This document shows, piece after piece, positions 43,600 to 52,939 of a stretch of DNA of 64,000 nucleotides. How positions within the stretch are numbered: the stretch's first letter is position 1; every line of letters starts with the position of its first letter. The stretch is from Thalassotalea insulae (lineage in GTDB: Bacteria > Pseudomonadota > Gammaproteobacteria > Enterobacterales > Alteromonadaceae): contig NZ_BSST01000001.1 in assembly GCF_030161395.1 (NCBI RefSeq), positions 3,224,001 to 3,288,000 on the forward strand. Direction: 5' to 3'. The position numbers and the translations under genes were made by a program. The notes under the pieces were generated by a model, which ran no database searches, was not told the DNA's origin, and saw only the letters and a program-made list of their open reading frames with translations.

Positions 43600-44698
43600 A
43601 TGTTTGAAGTTAATCCTGTGTTATTTAAAGTTAAAGAAATTCGCGAACGGGCTCAGTTGCTTCGGGGGTATCTTTGACTACGAGCAAAAAGCAGAGCGTT
43701 TAGTTGAAGTTATTCGTGAACTGGAAGTCCCAGAAATTTGGAATGAACCAGAGCGGGCACAGGCATTAGGAAAAGAAAGAGCTAACTTAGAAGCGGTTGT
43801 CGAGACTATTCAGACCTTAGAAGCCGGTTGTGATGATATTGACGGCTTAGTGGAGTTGGCGGTTGAAGAACAAGACGAAGAAACCTTTAATGACGCACAG
43901 GTAGAAGTGGCGGCATTAGAACAAAGTCTGGAAAAACTGGAATTTCGTCGGATGTTTTCTGGCGAGCAAGATAGCGCAGATTGCTATCTCGATATTCAAT
44001 CTGGCTCTGGCGGCACCGAAGCACAAGATTGGGCTGAAATGCTGATGCGTATGTACTTACGCTGGGGCGAAGCGCATGGTTTTAAAACCGAAGTCATTGA
44101 AGTCAGTGATGGTGATGTTGCCGGTATTAAAGGCTGTACTATCAAATACTCTGGTGATTATGCTTATGGCTGGTTACGCACTGAAACAGGTGTTCATCGT
44201 TTAGTGCGTAAATCGCCATTTGATTCAAGTGGTCGTCGTCATACATCTTTTGCCTCGGCATTTATATACCCGGAAATTGATGACAATATTGAGATAGACA
44301 TTAACCCGGCAGATTTACGTATTGATACCTTCCGTGCCTCGGGCGCTGGTGGTCAGCACGTTAATAAAACCGATTCTGCTATTCGTATTACCCATGTGCC
44401 CAGTGGTGCAGTGGTTGCCTGTCAGGCTGATCGTTCGCAACATAAGAATCGTGCAACGGCAATGAAGCTGTTAAAGGCTAAGCTTTATGAGATGGAAATT
44501 CAAAAGCAAAACGAAAGTAAGCAACAATTAGAAGATGGTAAATCAGATATTGGCTGGGGCAGCCAGATCCGTTCGTATGTCTTAGATGACAGTCGTATTA
44601 AAGACTTACGTACCGGCGTTGAAAACCGCAATACCCAGGCGGTATTAGATGGTGATTTGGATAAATTTATCGAAGCATCATTAAAATCTGGGCTATAA
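43600..44698 (+). CDS. prfB: Peptide chain release factor 2, with programmed +1 frameshift
   Basis: ATG 43600 reads MFEVNPVLFKVKEIRERAQLLRGYL and then meets TGA at 43675-43677. A +1 slip at CTT TGA C (43672-43678) joins it to the main frame, DYEQKAERLVEV and onward, giving 365 residues. The slip is preceded by CGGGGGT, the internal Shine-Dalgarno-like stimulator. RF2 marks are the SPF recognition tripeptide (RKSPFDSSGRRH) and GAGGQHVNKTD with the GGQ catalytic motif. Release at UGA by RF2 competes with the slip, so RF2 controls its own synthesis. This is not a pseudogene. It precedes lysS as in E. coli. Confidence 0.97.
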
Positions 44699-44790
44699 AA
44701 CTTAACAGGTTAACACCTAACTTAAATAGTGAAACGTTATGCTGGTTAGCAATGACTAGTTAACATTAATTTATTGAGATAATAGATAAC

Positions 44791-46329
44791 ATGAGCGAGC
44801 AAGCACAAGACGAAAACAAATTGATTGCCGAACGTCGCGGCAAATTAGCGCAAATTCGAGAAAACTGTCCGGCAAACGGCCACCCAAACAAGTTTGATCG
44901 AAAACACTATGCGGCTGATTTACAAGCTGCTCATGGTGAAAAAGATAAAGAAACGTTAGAAGCTGAAACCGAACAATACAGCGTTGCTGGCCGTGTTATG
45001 GCAAAGCGTGGGCCATTTCTAGTGCTACAGGATATGAGTGGTCGTATCCAAGCCTATGCGGCAAAAGATGTACAAAAAGACATTAAGGCTCGTTGGGGAG
45101 TATTAGATATCGGTGACATTATAGGTGTTACAGGTACCTTACATAAATCTGGGAAAGGCGATTTATATGTCAACATGGAAGATTATCAGTTATTGACTAA
45201 ATCATTACGTCCATTGCCAGAAAAATTCCACGGCTTGCAAGATACTGAAACTAAGTATCGTCAGCGTTATGTTGATTTGATCATTAATGAAGAAACTCGT
45301 AATACCTTTAAAATACGTTCAAAAATTGTTGATGGTATCCGCAAATTTTTGACTGAACGTGACTTTATGGAAGTGGAAACGCCAATGTTGCAAACCATTC
45401 CTGGTGGGGCAACGGCAAAACCTTTTACCACGTTTCATAACGCATTAGATATTGAAATGTTTATGCGTATTGCACCTGAGCTATATTTAAAGCGTCTGGT
45501 TGTTGGTGGTTTCGAGCGAGTGTTTGAGATTAATCGTAACTTCCGTAACGAAGGCTTATCGACCCGTCATAACCCTGAATTTACTATGATCGAGTTCTAT
45601 CAGGCCTACGCTGATTATCATGATTTGATGAATCTGACCGAAGATATGCTGCGCACTTTGGCTGAAGATGTAATGGGTACACCGGTGATCCGCAATACAG
45701 TGAAAAACGCAGAAGGCGAAGTGTTAGAAGAAAAGTACTATGATTTTGGCAAGCCGTTTGAGCGTTTATCTATGGTCGATGCGATTTTAAAACATGCCCC
45801 GCATTTAGATGAAGCGCCGCTGCGCGATCCTGAAGCCAACTTTGATGCCATTAAAGCCATGGCAAAACAAGTTGGTGTAAAAGAAGGGGATGCGTCAAAG
45901 GTATGGGGGCCAGGTAAATATATCTGTGAAATCTTTGAAGAAGTGGCTGAACACAAGTTAGATCAACCAACTTTTATCACGGAGTATCCGTGGGAAGTGT
46001 CACCACTTGCACGTCGTAATGATGACAACCCGTTTATCACCGACCGCTTTGAATTTTTCGTCGGTGGCCGTGAATTAGCCAATGGTTTCTCCGAGCTTAA
46101 CGATGCTGAAGATCAGGCTGCGCGTTTTCGTAAGCAAGTGGAAGAAAAAGATGCCGGTGATGATGAAGCAATGCATTTTGACGAAGATTACATTCGTGCA
46201 TTAGAGCATGGCTTACCACCAACGGCTGGTGAGGGCATAGGTATCGACCGTTTGGTCATGTTATTTACCGATTCACCAACGATTAAAGATGTGATCTTAT
46301 TTCCGCATATGCGACCATTGGCGGAATAA
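44791..46329 (+). CDS. lysS: Lysyl-tRNA synthetase, class II
   Basis: A protein of 512 residues (E. coli 505). An N-terminal OB-fold (about 60-150, YSVAGRVMAKRGPFLVLQD) precedes the class II catalytic core. Motif 2 is FRNEGLSTRHNPEFTM and motif 3 is GEGIGIDRLVML. It charges tRNA-Lys. It lies 92 bases after prfB and ends 14 bases before a strong terminator. Confidence 0.97.
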   Translation: MSEQAQDENKLIAERRGKLAQIRENCPANGHPNKFDRKHYAADLQAAHGEKDKETLEAETEQYSVAGRVMAKRGPFLVLQDMSGRIQAYAAKDVQKDIKARWGVLDIGDIIGVTGTLHKSGKGDLYVNMEDYQLLTKSLRPLPEKFHGLQDTETKYRQRYVDLIINEETRNTFKIRSKIVDGIRKFLTERDFMEVETPMLQTIPGGATAKPFTTFHNALDIEMFMRIAPELYLKRLVVGGFERVFEINRNFRNEGLSTRHNPEFTMIEFYQAYADYHDLMNLTEDMLRTLAEDVMGTPVIRNTVKNAEGEVLEEKYYDFGKPFERLSMVDAILKHAPHLDEAPLRDPEANFDAIKAMAKQVGVKEGDASKVWGPGKYICEIFEEVAEHKLDQPTFITEYPWEVSPLARRNDDNPFITDRFEFFVGGRELANGFSELNDAEDQAARFRKQVEEKDAGDDEAMHFDEDYIRALEHGLPPTAGEGIGIDRLVMLFTDSPTIKDVILFPHMRPLAE

Positions 46330-46343
46330 GTGCGATTGATTTG

Positions 46344-46372
46344 AAAAGGCCGAGCATATCGGCCTTTTTTTT
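46344..46372 (+). terminator. Intrinsic terminator of lysS
   Basis: AAAAGGCCGA (46344-46353) pairs with TCGGCCTTTT (46359-46368), followed by T's to 46372. Confidence 0.93.
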
Positions 46373-46387
46373 GGCTGGCGCATGCGA

Positions 46388-46960
46388 TTATTTATCGATA
46401 GTGACGCGCCAGTTACGTTTTACCTGTGTAAGCTTTTCGGTAAATACCATTTCAACTTCCCAATAGAAGTGCCTATCTCCTTTATTTTCACTGGCTTTGG
46501 AATCTTCGGGAACGGTGAATTCAAAATTAAGCCAGGTGCATTCTTCTTCATAGCTCGGGAGACAAGTCGTCGTTAATTGACGGATTCTTTTCCATTTTTT
46601 TCTTTTGCTTCGACCATCGTAGTAAATGTTGTTCAGTGTTAATTGCTTAACTTTTGTGAAGTGTTGTTGAGGGACTTTGATTTTTCCGCTAAGTATTTGA
46701 CCAATAATAGGCCTTTTAGTGTTTAGATAAAGAGGTGTATCACCTAGTGCCTGATGTTTTTTATGATGGCTATTTGCCAAAACGAAAAATAACAGGATAA
46801 AGACTAAGAAGAAACCGCGTGCCAGCCATAGACCACTTGATGTACTGCCTGAACCGGTGAAGCTTAGGAGTAAAAATAATACTAAGAAGATAGCGATAAT
46901 GCTAAACGCTTTGCCATCTTTCTTTTGTTGGCAGTTAATTTTATCTATCGGTTCATTCAT
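46388..46960 (-). CDS. Two-TM protein of unknown function
   Basis: A protein of 190 residues. Two membrane helices (about 19-36 and 47-63) are separated by a short Gly/Ser loop. A soluble region of about 120 residues follows with a basic patch (GRSKRKKWKRIRQL) and a beta-rich end (WYVEVEMVF-type sequence, then VKRNWRVTID). I do not recognise the family. It starts six bases after the stop of the DUF3667 gene and is probably co-transcribed with it. Confidence 0.68.
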   Translation of the reverse strand: MNEPIDKINCQQKKDGKAFSIIAIFLVLFLLLSFTGSGSTSSGLWLARGFFLVFILLFFVLANSHHKKHQALGDTPLYLNTKRPIIGQILSGKIKVPQQHFTKVKQLTLNNIYYDGRSKRKKWKRIRQLTTTCLPSYEEECTWLNFEFTVPEDSKASENKGDRHFYWEVEMVFTEKLTQVKRNWRVTIDK

Positions 46961-46966
46961 TATGTG

Positions 46967-48184
46967 TTATAGCGTCATTGCACCCCAGACAAAAGCAATT
47001 AATCCGGTAAATACAATAAGGAGTAAATACAGTGAGCTGGTGATTAAATATTTCACTACAGTTACCAAATGACTTTGCTGATATATACGCTTTTGCATCA
47101 GGTATAAGTAAGCTGGCAGCCAGATCATCAGTCCTACATTGATATATTCCAGAGCATAGAAATTTACTTTTTCGCTTAATACTGATAGCAATTCGATAAT
47201 AAGAATCGATAAGAAAATAAAGCTGTGGCTGTGCAGGGCTACTGTCAGATGTTCTAAATATAGGCGATTGGAAAATAGATAGAGTATTTTTAATAGCAGT
47301 GCAAACACAGGCAAGAGTACGAACATTAATTGCGGCGCTTTATCTAGCGCTAGAGTTAATAACTTTTTAGGGTCTTCTACCAGTTGATTTCTGACTTTGC
47401 TCTCGAAGGTTTTTGCATATTGGTCGAATTTTTTATTAGCTTCAGGTGATAAAAATGGCAAAGACATCTTACCTTCTATACTATTGCTGATGCTAAAATC
47501 CGTTAATTCCGCATCGATATTAACACCTGATTTCGCTTTTTCCAGTTGCGCTTTAAGTGCTTCGACTTTTTGATAATCTACGTCGTTTAATGTTGCATTT
47601 TGTTCCAGCTCTTTTAATGTTAACTCGGCGAGCTGGTTGGTTAAATCGCGCACCATGTATTTATTACTGACGGTTAAATCTGCCAGCAGTGTTTCTAATT
47701 TTTCGATAACAAGTTGATTTTTTGTTACCGCTGCTGGATCGGTTGATAACGCTTTGATTTTATTCTCTAGTGCTTGTTGGGTCTGGTGATGAACTTTGGC
47801 ATTAACCAGGTTTTGTGAGCCAACGTTTGTAAATAGTTTTAACGATAAGAAGAAAATGATGCTGACAAATAAGTACAGCCTAAGTGGTGGTACGTATTGG
47901 ACTCTATGTCCTAAAAAATATTGTTGAGTTAAAAAACCAGGTTTAGATAACAGTGGTACTAAGGTACGACTGGCACGAGAATCAAAACTGAAAATATCAT
48001 CAAGTAGGTGTAATACCACAGTCCAAAAATATTTTAAGGTTGATTCAACTTCCTGCCCACATTGCGCACAATACGCGCCAGTGACTTCGGCATAACAGTT
48101 TTCACAAGTTTTTTTATCACTGTTTTCTGATTTTATCGGTTGATGTGGTTCAGTGTTATTACGGGGGGAGAGTTTATTGCTCAT
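46967..48184 (-). CDS. DUF3667 zinc-ribbon membrane protein
   Basis: A protein of 405 residues. The N-terminus has a zinc-ribbon CENCYAEVTGAYCAQCGQ (four Cys, about 27-44). The DUF3667 signature LLDDIFSFDSRASRTLVPLL follows, then a membrane helix (about 105-125). A long helical insert (about 130-270) precedes three or four more membrane helices to the end. Function is unknown. It is first in a two-gene minus-strand unit with the two-TM protein downstream. Confidence 0.86.
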   Translation of the reverse strand: MSNKLSPRNNTEPHQPIKSENSDKKTCENCYAEVTGAYCAQCGQEVESTLKYFWTVVLHLLDDIFSFDSRASRTLVPLLSKPGFLTQQYFLGHRVQYVPPLRLYLFVSIIFFLSLKLFTNVGSQNLVNAKVHHQTQQALENKIKALSTDPAAVTKNQLVIEKLETLLADLTVSNKYMVRDLTNQLAELTLKELEQNATLNDVDYQKVEALKAQLEKAKSGVNIDAELTDFSISNSIEGKMSLPFLSPEANKKFDQYAKTFESKVRNQLVEDPKKLLTLALDKAPQLMFVLLPVFALLLKILYLFSNRLYLEHLTVALHSHSFIFLSILIIELLSVLSEKVNFYALEYINVGLMIWLPAYLYLMQKRIYQQSHLVTVVKYLITSSLYLLLIVFTGLIAFVWGAMTL

Positions 48185-48363
48185 ATTGGCAAAAGCTACC
48201 TTAGTTTTTCTTATAAATTACAATATAACAGTGCAATACAGGTTAACTGACATTAATAATTTAAATAATATGATAAAAATGTGCTTAACAATAGTGTTGT
48301 CTTGAGAATGTTCTGTTAAATTTAACAGTGAGCATTATGCAAGCCAATTCTAGGAGAATAATA

Positions 48364-48909
48364 ATGGCATTTGAAGTTACCTTTGAATTAAAAGAATCCG
48401 ATTTGGAACATTTTCGTGATGTGATGCGAAAAGCGCAATCTGGTGCAGAAAAGTTAAGTGAACAAGAAATTTTAGCTAACGCTAAAAACTTAAGTAAAGA
48501 CATTAAAGTTGAAGTGCCTGCCTTTGTCAGTGAACGTATTGAAAAGTTGAATACCTTAGTGGCAATGATAGAAGACAGTGAGTGGCAGATACCTGATGAG
48601 GAACGTTCAGATGTGTTAAGTGCTTTAGCTTATTTTAGCGATCCACAGGATCTGGTACCAGATCATATTCCGGTATTAGGCTTTTTAGATGATGCTATTA
48701 TGATTGAATTAGTGGCGGAAGAATTAAAAGATGATATCGAAGCTTTTAGCGAGTTTTGTGCCTATCGAGAGCGAGAAGAAGGCCGTGCCGGCGATGCCAC
48801 TATTACCCGTGATGAGTGGTTAGGCGCTAAGCGTCGTGAACTGCATAGCCGTATGCGCAACCGCAGAAGCAGCCGTCGTAGTGGCTCATCATTCAGATCG
48901 ATTTTTTAA
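48364..48909 (+). CDS. YkvA-like (DUF1232) protein
   Basis: A protein of 181 residues. The DUF1232 core (about 75-125) reads LSALAYFSDPQDLVPDHIPV and GFLDDAIMIELV, the typical short amphipathic hairpin. The N-terminal part is acidic and helical, and the C-terminus is an Arg/Ser-rich tail (RRELHSRMRNRRSSRR). Function is unknown. I chose ATG 48364, with AGGAG nearby, over the earlier in-frame ATG 48328. Confidence 0.85.
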   Translation: MAFEVTFELKESDLEHFRDVMRKAQSGAEKLSEQEILANAKNLSKDIKVEVPAFVSERIEKLNTLVAMIEDSEWQIPDEERSDVLSALAYFSDPQDLVPDHIPVLGFLDDAIMIELVAEELKDDIEAFSEFCAYREREEGRAGDATITRDEWLGAKRRELHSRMRNRRSSRRSGSSFRSIF

Positions 48910-48942
48910 TTTAATTATTTAACCTAAGGTTATTTAGTTATG

Positions 48943-48974
48943 AAAAAGCCAGTGATTTTTGTTGCTGGCTTTTT
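48943..48974. terminator. Bidirectional terminator
   Basis: AAAAAGCCAG (48943-48952) pairs with CTGGCTTTTT (48965-48974). It lies between the YkvA-like gene and the small convergent gene at 48973-49143, overlapping the stop of the latter. Confidence 0.88.
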
Positions 48975-49143
48975 AATGAGTAACAAATAGCATAAGGACA
49001 AAGAATGCAATGATGATGGCATTAAATGCTAAAATATAAATAAATCCTTTGAGGCCATCGCTGAGGTTAAAACCTTTACTATCAAGGTACCACCACCAAA
49101 TCCCACACATTAATATAGGCATAAGAAAGAAGAATCGGATCAT
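48973..49143 (-). CDS. Small two-TM membrane protein, 56 residues
   Basis: An open frame of 56 codons on the minus strand reads MIRFFFLMPILMCGIWWWYL, a short polar loop (DSKGFNLSDGLKG), then FIYILAFNAIIIAFFVLMLF and VTH. It has two clear membrane helices joined by a hydrophilic turn, and a stop fused with a bidirectional terminator. The pattern resembles small conserved membrane proteins I have seen in Alteromonadales and relatives, but I cannot name it. No strong ribosome site is visible. Confidence 0.65.
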   Translation of the reverse strand: MIRFFFLMPILMCGIWWWYLDSKGFNLSDGLKGFIYILAFNAIIIAFFVLMLFVTH

Positions 49144-49486
49144 AAGAATACAATAATATTAACTGTTTCAATATCATAGATTAGATTTTCTGGAACTGCT
49201 AGTACTAAATGTTACTCAAAAAAAGCAGTTAAAAAATAATCATTAAGCTTATTTGCTTGAGAACATATCACATGCTGCAATTCGCTCAACATTAGATCAC
49301 GTCCATGGTGGTTTATTTAAAGTGCCGCGATAAACTTGGCGATTAATGCTGAAACGAAAGCACAAATAGATTTATTAACCAATAACTGTTGTCAGGCTTT
49401 TCAGGGGGATTATTACAGTCGGCCAATGAATGCCCAAGAGCAGAGTTACAGCAATTTGAAAGCTTCTGTCCAACTACTTGACGGTG
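49144..49486. other. Gap with a possible decayed gene fragment
   Basis: This stretch of 343 bases has no convincing gene. From 49336 a plus-strand frame opens at TTG (AINAETKAQIDLLTNNCCQ and on, 60 codons) with protein-like composition, but it has no ribosome site. It runs 32 bases into the 3' end of ampG. It may be the remnant of a lost gene. Confidence 0.35.
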
Positions 49487-51079
49487 TTAGTTGCTTTGCT
49501 GTTCGATTAAGGCATTGAGCGGTTTTCTGATCGAATATAAAAACAGCAAACTTGGGATCACCATCACGGATGTTAGAACAAAAAACAGTGCCCAGTTTCC
49601 GTCAAGCCAGTCTACGATAATGCCAGAATATGAGCCTAACATTACTCGACCAAAGGTACCTAAAGACGCCATTAATGCATACTGACTGGCGGTAAAGCTT
49701 TTATTACACAGTACTGAAAGTAATGCAACAAAGGCAACCGAACCCCAAGCAGATGTGAATCCATCGACAAAGACCGTACAGGCAAAAAGCAATTTATTGG
49801 GGCCAACAATTGCCATAACAGAAAATAGCAAGTTACTGGCCGACATGGCAATGCCGCCGATAAACAAGCCTTTTAGTATGCCGTAGTGGATAGTAAAAAC
49901 GCTACCAATTAAAGAAAATACGATCGTGGTTGCCCAATGGATCATTTTGGAATAATAAGCAATGTCTTCGTTGGAAAACCCTACTTCTCGGTAAAAAACG
50001 ATCGACATGCGGCCTAAATACGCTTCGCCGAGTTTGAATAGGAAAATAAACATTAAGATTGAAATGGCTAAGCGGGTACCATTTCGATCAAAAAACTCCT
50101 GAATTGGCGCTACTAAGGTCGTTAATAACCACGCCACCAATTTTTCTAGGTTAGAATTGCTTCGCTGGATTTTAGGTCCGTCATGTTGATTAATATAGCG
50201 ATTTAATCGAGAAAGTTGTTGGCTAAATAGCACTAACAATGTGGCAACAAATACTGTGATCACAGTAAACTGATAGTTAGCCGAAATTAATTCGTGTGGC
50301 CAGCCAGGGTAGCCAATATTGGCATAAATAATACTGACAAAAATTATCGGCAGTATGACTAATATGGTTATTGAGCGCGCACCAAAGTGTGGTAATACGC
50401 TAAGATAATTTTTTTCGATAGCATTAAGGGTAACATCCCTTGTACTTTTGGGCTCGGGCACAACAAAGACCGTGATCATTAATACAGCCATTATCATTGA
50501 AAGCACCAGATAAACTTCTGACCATTGCCAGTTAGGTTGACTAACTAAAATAAATGGGATGCTGCCTAAACCAGCATAACCTGTCCACCAGCCAGCAGTT
50601 GCCATCGCGGAGCCTGCCGCCATAATATTATTATCCTTGCCGCTTAATGAGTCGATACGATAGGCATCAATGGCAATATCTTGGGTAGCACCACTTAGTG
50701 CGATAATTAATCCAAGTGCGGCCATGGCACTAAGCTGCAAGGAAGCGTCTAGTAAACTCAATTGAAAAGCCGTGACGACTATGATGGTTTGTGTGACTAA
50801 AATCCAGCTGCGTCTTAGCCCTATACGTTGAGTAATAAATGCGATTTTGACCCGATCGGCAAGCGGTGACCACAGAAAGTTAATGCTATAGGCGACAAAG
50901 ATCAGACCAAATAACCCAATACTTGAACGGCTCAGACCATCGTCTTTGAGCCATCCTGTCATTGCTGAGCCGATCATCACCCAAGGAAAACCACTGGCAA
51001 CACCAAAAAAGAAAATGGTGAGCAGGCGTTTATCTTTAAAGTAGCTAAGGGTTTGTGTGAATGTATGGCGTGCTGACAT
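49487..51079 (-). CDS. ampG: AmpG-family muropeptide permease (MFS)
   Basis: A protein of 530 residues with about twelve to fourteen membrane helices. The N-terminus (FFFGVASGFPWVMIGSAMTG, then FVAYSINFLWSPLADRVKI) follows the AmpG pattern of a substrate-lined first helix and a WxPLxDR loop. AmpG imports GlcNAc-anhydro-muropeptides for cell-wall recycling. In E. coli ampG sits beside yajG and bolA; both are nearby here (52346 and 55059), which supports the call. Confidence 0.88.
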   Translation of the reverse strand: MSARHTFTQTLSYFKDKRLLTIFFFGVASGFPWVMIGSAMTGWLKDDGLSRSSIGLFGLIFVAYSINFLWSPLADRVKIAFITQRIGLRRSWILVTQTIIVVTAFQLSLLDASLQLSAMAALGLIIALSGATQDIAIDAYRIDSLSGKDNNIMAAGSAMATAGWWTGYAGLGSIPFILVSQPNWQWSEVYLVLSMIMAVLMITVFVVPEPKSTRDVTLNAIEKNYLSVLPHFGARSITILVILPIIFVSIIYANIGYPGWPHELISANYQFTVITVFVATLLVLFSQQLSRLNRYINQHDGPKIQRSNSNLEKLVAWLLTTLVAPIQEFFDRNGTRLAISILMFIFLFKLGEAYLGRMSIVFYREVGFSNEDIAYYSKMIHWATTIVFSLIGSVFTIHYGILKGLFIGGIAMSASNLLFSVMAIVGPNKLLFACTVFVDGFTSAWGSVAFVALLSVLCNKSFTASQYALMASLGTFGRVMLGSYSGIIVDWLDGNWALFFVLTSVMVIPSLLFLYSIRKPLNALIEQQSN

Positions 51080-51181
51080 TTAATTATTAGTCGTTTTTGA
51101 ACAAAGAGTTAATCGCGTTAGGTTATCAGAGTCATCCCTGCTAAAGAAGTCTTTTATTGGTTTATGCCTTTGGCTTTAGGA

Positions 51182-51511
51182 TCAGGCAATAGGCCGCCAG
51201 CCAATACAATCGATAGGGTAGCTGCCTATACCGTTAAAAAAGTCGAGGCAGGTGGTGATCTCGGTACGAAAGTACAGATTTGAGTTAAGTGATTGACTGC
51301 CGTGTAAACTAAGTTCATGCATGACATGCCAAAATACTCGTTCTTTCGCACTGCCAGGAGTTTCATCAATAACATTGAGTAAGGTCCACTCTTCCATAGT
51401 GTTGCTAACAAATTGGTCGAGTTCAGTGTAATGGAGGGCTTTATTTAACACCGCTTTAATATACGCGCTGGTTTGCAAAATTTTCTCATTGATAAACTGC
51501 TCAATTATCAT
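51182..51511 (-). CDS. Conserved hypothetical protein
   Basis: A cytosolic protein of 109 residues, predicted helical, starting MIIEQFINEKILQTSAYIKA. Distinct segments are RVFWHVMHELSLHGSQSL and IDCIGWRPIA. No membrane segment or known motif. It lies between ampG and the cyclophilin on the same strand, 102 bases upstream of ampG and with a 227-base gap before it. I do not recognise the family. Confidence 0.7.
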   Translation of the reverse strand: MIIEQFINEKILQTSAYIKAVLNKALHYTELDQFVSNTMEEWTLLNVIDETPGSAKERVFWHVMHELSLHGSQSLNSNLYFRTEITTCLDFFNGIGSYPIDCIGWRPIA

Positions 51512-51738
51512 TTACTTACCCCAAATTAACGCCATAAAAGAGAAAAAGGATCTAGATAAGATCTCGGTGAGCAATGTCTGATGAGTATTATTCTACGCGT
51601 TTGCTGCACTACCTTACTTATCGTAGATAAATGTTATTTTGTCAAAGCGATAAATGTTTTTTTCTGTAAGCTTATGTAAAGTAATTGAAAATTAAAGCAA
51701 CCTCTTATTGGTGATCGATTACCAGTAGGGGAGATGAA

Positions 51739-52323
51739 CTAGGGCGCGGGTAATAAAGTGGCTTTAACTAACAGCACAGGTTCAAGTGGTACGTCTTCCC
51801 AACCCATTACATCACTGTAATCGGTTTTTACCTTTGCCATCGCTTCTAATACTTCTTCTCCTTCAATAACCGAACCAAATACCGCGTAACCCCAGTTTCT
51901 TCCCGGGTCTAAATTACTGTTGTCATTGACGTTAAAAAAGAATTGACGATTAGCACTGTGGGGATGGCGCTCTTTGGCCATGGCAATGGTGCCAAATTCG
52001 TTTTTTAAACCATTACCGGATTCATTAACTATATCTTCATTGACTTTTTTCATTGTAAAGTCAGCATCATAGCCGCCCCCTTGAACTATAAAGTTTTGAA
52101 TGATGCGATGAAAAATAGTGTTGTTATACTCACCATTAACTACGTAGGTGAGAAAATTATCTACCGTGAGCGGGGCTTTGACTTTATCCAGTTCTACAAT
52201 GATCACCCCCATTGATGTTTCTAATTTTACCTGAGGGTATAGGTTGTCTGGATCTATCGTGGTATTTTCTGCCAACGCAGACATTGTTAAGCATAGGCTC
52301 AACAGCACACTAATGAATTTCAT
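51739..52323 (-). CDS. ppiA: Periplasmic cyclophilin peptidyl-prolyl isomerase
   Basis: A protein of 194 residues with a signal peptide (to about 18, SALAEN) and a cyclophilin fold. It contains VELDKVKAPLTVDNFLTYV, the catalytic FHRIIQNFIVQGGG and FFNVNDNSNLD. It catalyses prolyl cis-trans isomerisation, exported by Sec. PpiA is the likely equivalent; symbol choice is by location, not proof. It follows yajG by 22 bases in the same operon. Confidence 0.88.
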   Translation of the reverse strand: MKFISVLLSLCLTMSALAENTTIDPDNLYPQVKLETSMGVIIVELDKVKAPLTVDNFLTYVVNGEYNNTIFHRIIQNFIVQGGGYDADFTMKKVNEDIVNESGNGLKNEFGTIAMAKERHPHSANRQFFFNVNDNSNLDPGRNWGYAVFGSVIEGEEVLEAMAKVKTDYSDVMGWEDVPLEPVLLVKATLLPAP

Positions 52324-52345
52324 CCTTGCTCCTTAAAGTCTCTAG

Positions 52346-52939
52346 TTATCGTAAAAACTGTTTGATTTGTGAATCGCTGGCAATTTGTACCAATAACTTG
52401 GCTAGTTGTTGATTAAAATCGCGCTCTAATACTGCGAGATCGGCTTTTAATGGACCTTCACTATTCATCTTACTATTATAAGTTTTTGTTAACACTTGAT
52501 CGCCAGACTGGACCTTTGCCGTTAGCGTAATTTGTCCCTTGGTAGTGTATTTGAGTAGAGCTTGTTGTACGGTAATTTCTGCATTGTTAATAATCAGGGT
52601 GATGTGATTATCGGTTGCTGGGCTGATAGTGAGGCCGTGCTGAGTTAACGCCTCACTAAAATGCTGGTTAACAACTTGGCTGATATTACTGGCACTATTA
52701 ATTAGTTGGGCAGCAGCGTCCGGTTGCAGGATTTCAATGATATGAATTTTATTACGCAGATCGTTAACGCTAACTTGCGCTAATTTGTTAGCAAGTAAGT
52801 TACTTTTATTGAGCATTAACTGAGGGGCAAGTACCATTTGTTTCGGAGCACTGGCGCAACCAGTGATTAAACTAGTGGTTAATAACAGGCTAAAGACCAG
52901 TGAATTAGCGGGTAGTAAATATTTAACATTTAATTTCAT
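52346..52939 (-). CDS. yajG: YajG-family lipoprotein
   Basis: A protein of 197 residues with lipobox ITGCAS and then APKQMVLAPQLML, the YajG opening. The rest alternates strands and helices (ITLIINNAEITVQQALLKYT). It is probably an outer-membrane lipoprotein of unknown function. Its ATG overlaps the rlmG stop (ATGA at 52936-52939), so the two are coupled. YajG next to AmpG and BolA is a conserved neighbourhood. Confidence 0.88.
   Translation of the reverse strand: MKLNVKYLLPANSLVFSLLLTTSLITGCASAPKQMVLAPQLMLNKSNLLANKLAQVSVNDLRNKIHIIEILQPDAAAQLINSASNISQVVNQHFSEALTQHGLTISPATDNHITLIINNAEITVQQALLKYTTKGQITLTAKVQSGDQVLTKTYNSKMNSEGPLKADLAVLERDFNQQLAKLLVQIASDSQIKQFLR

Noticed and set aside
43600..43680. 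prfB as a frameshifted pseudogene
   Set aside because: The stop is the programmed TGA with the CTT TGA C slip site and a G-rich stimulator, the standard RF2 arrangement.
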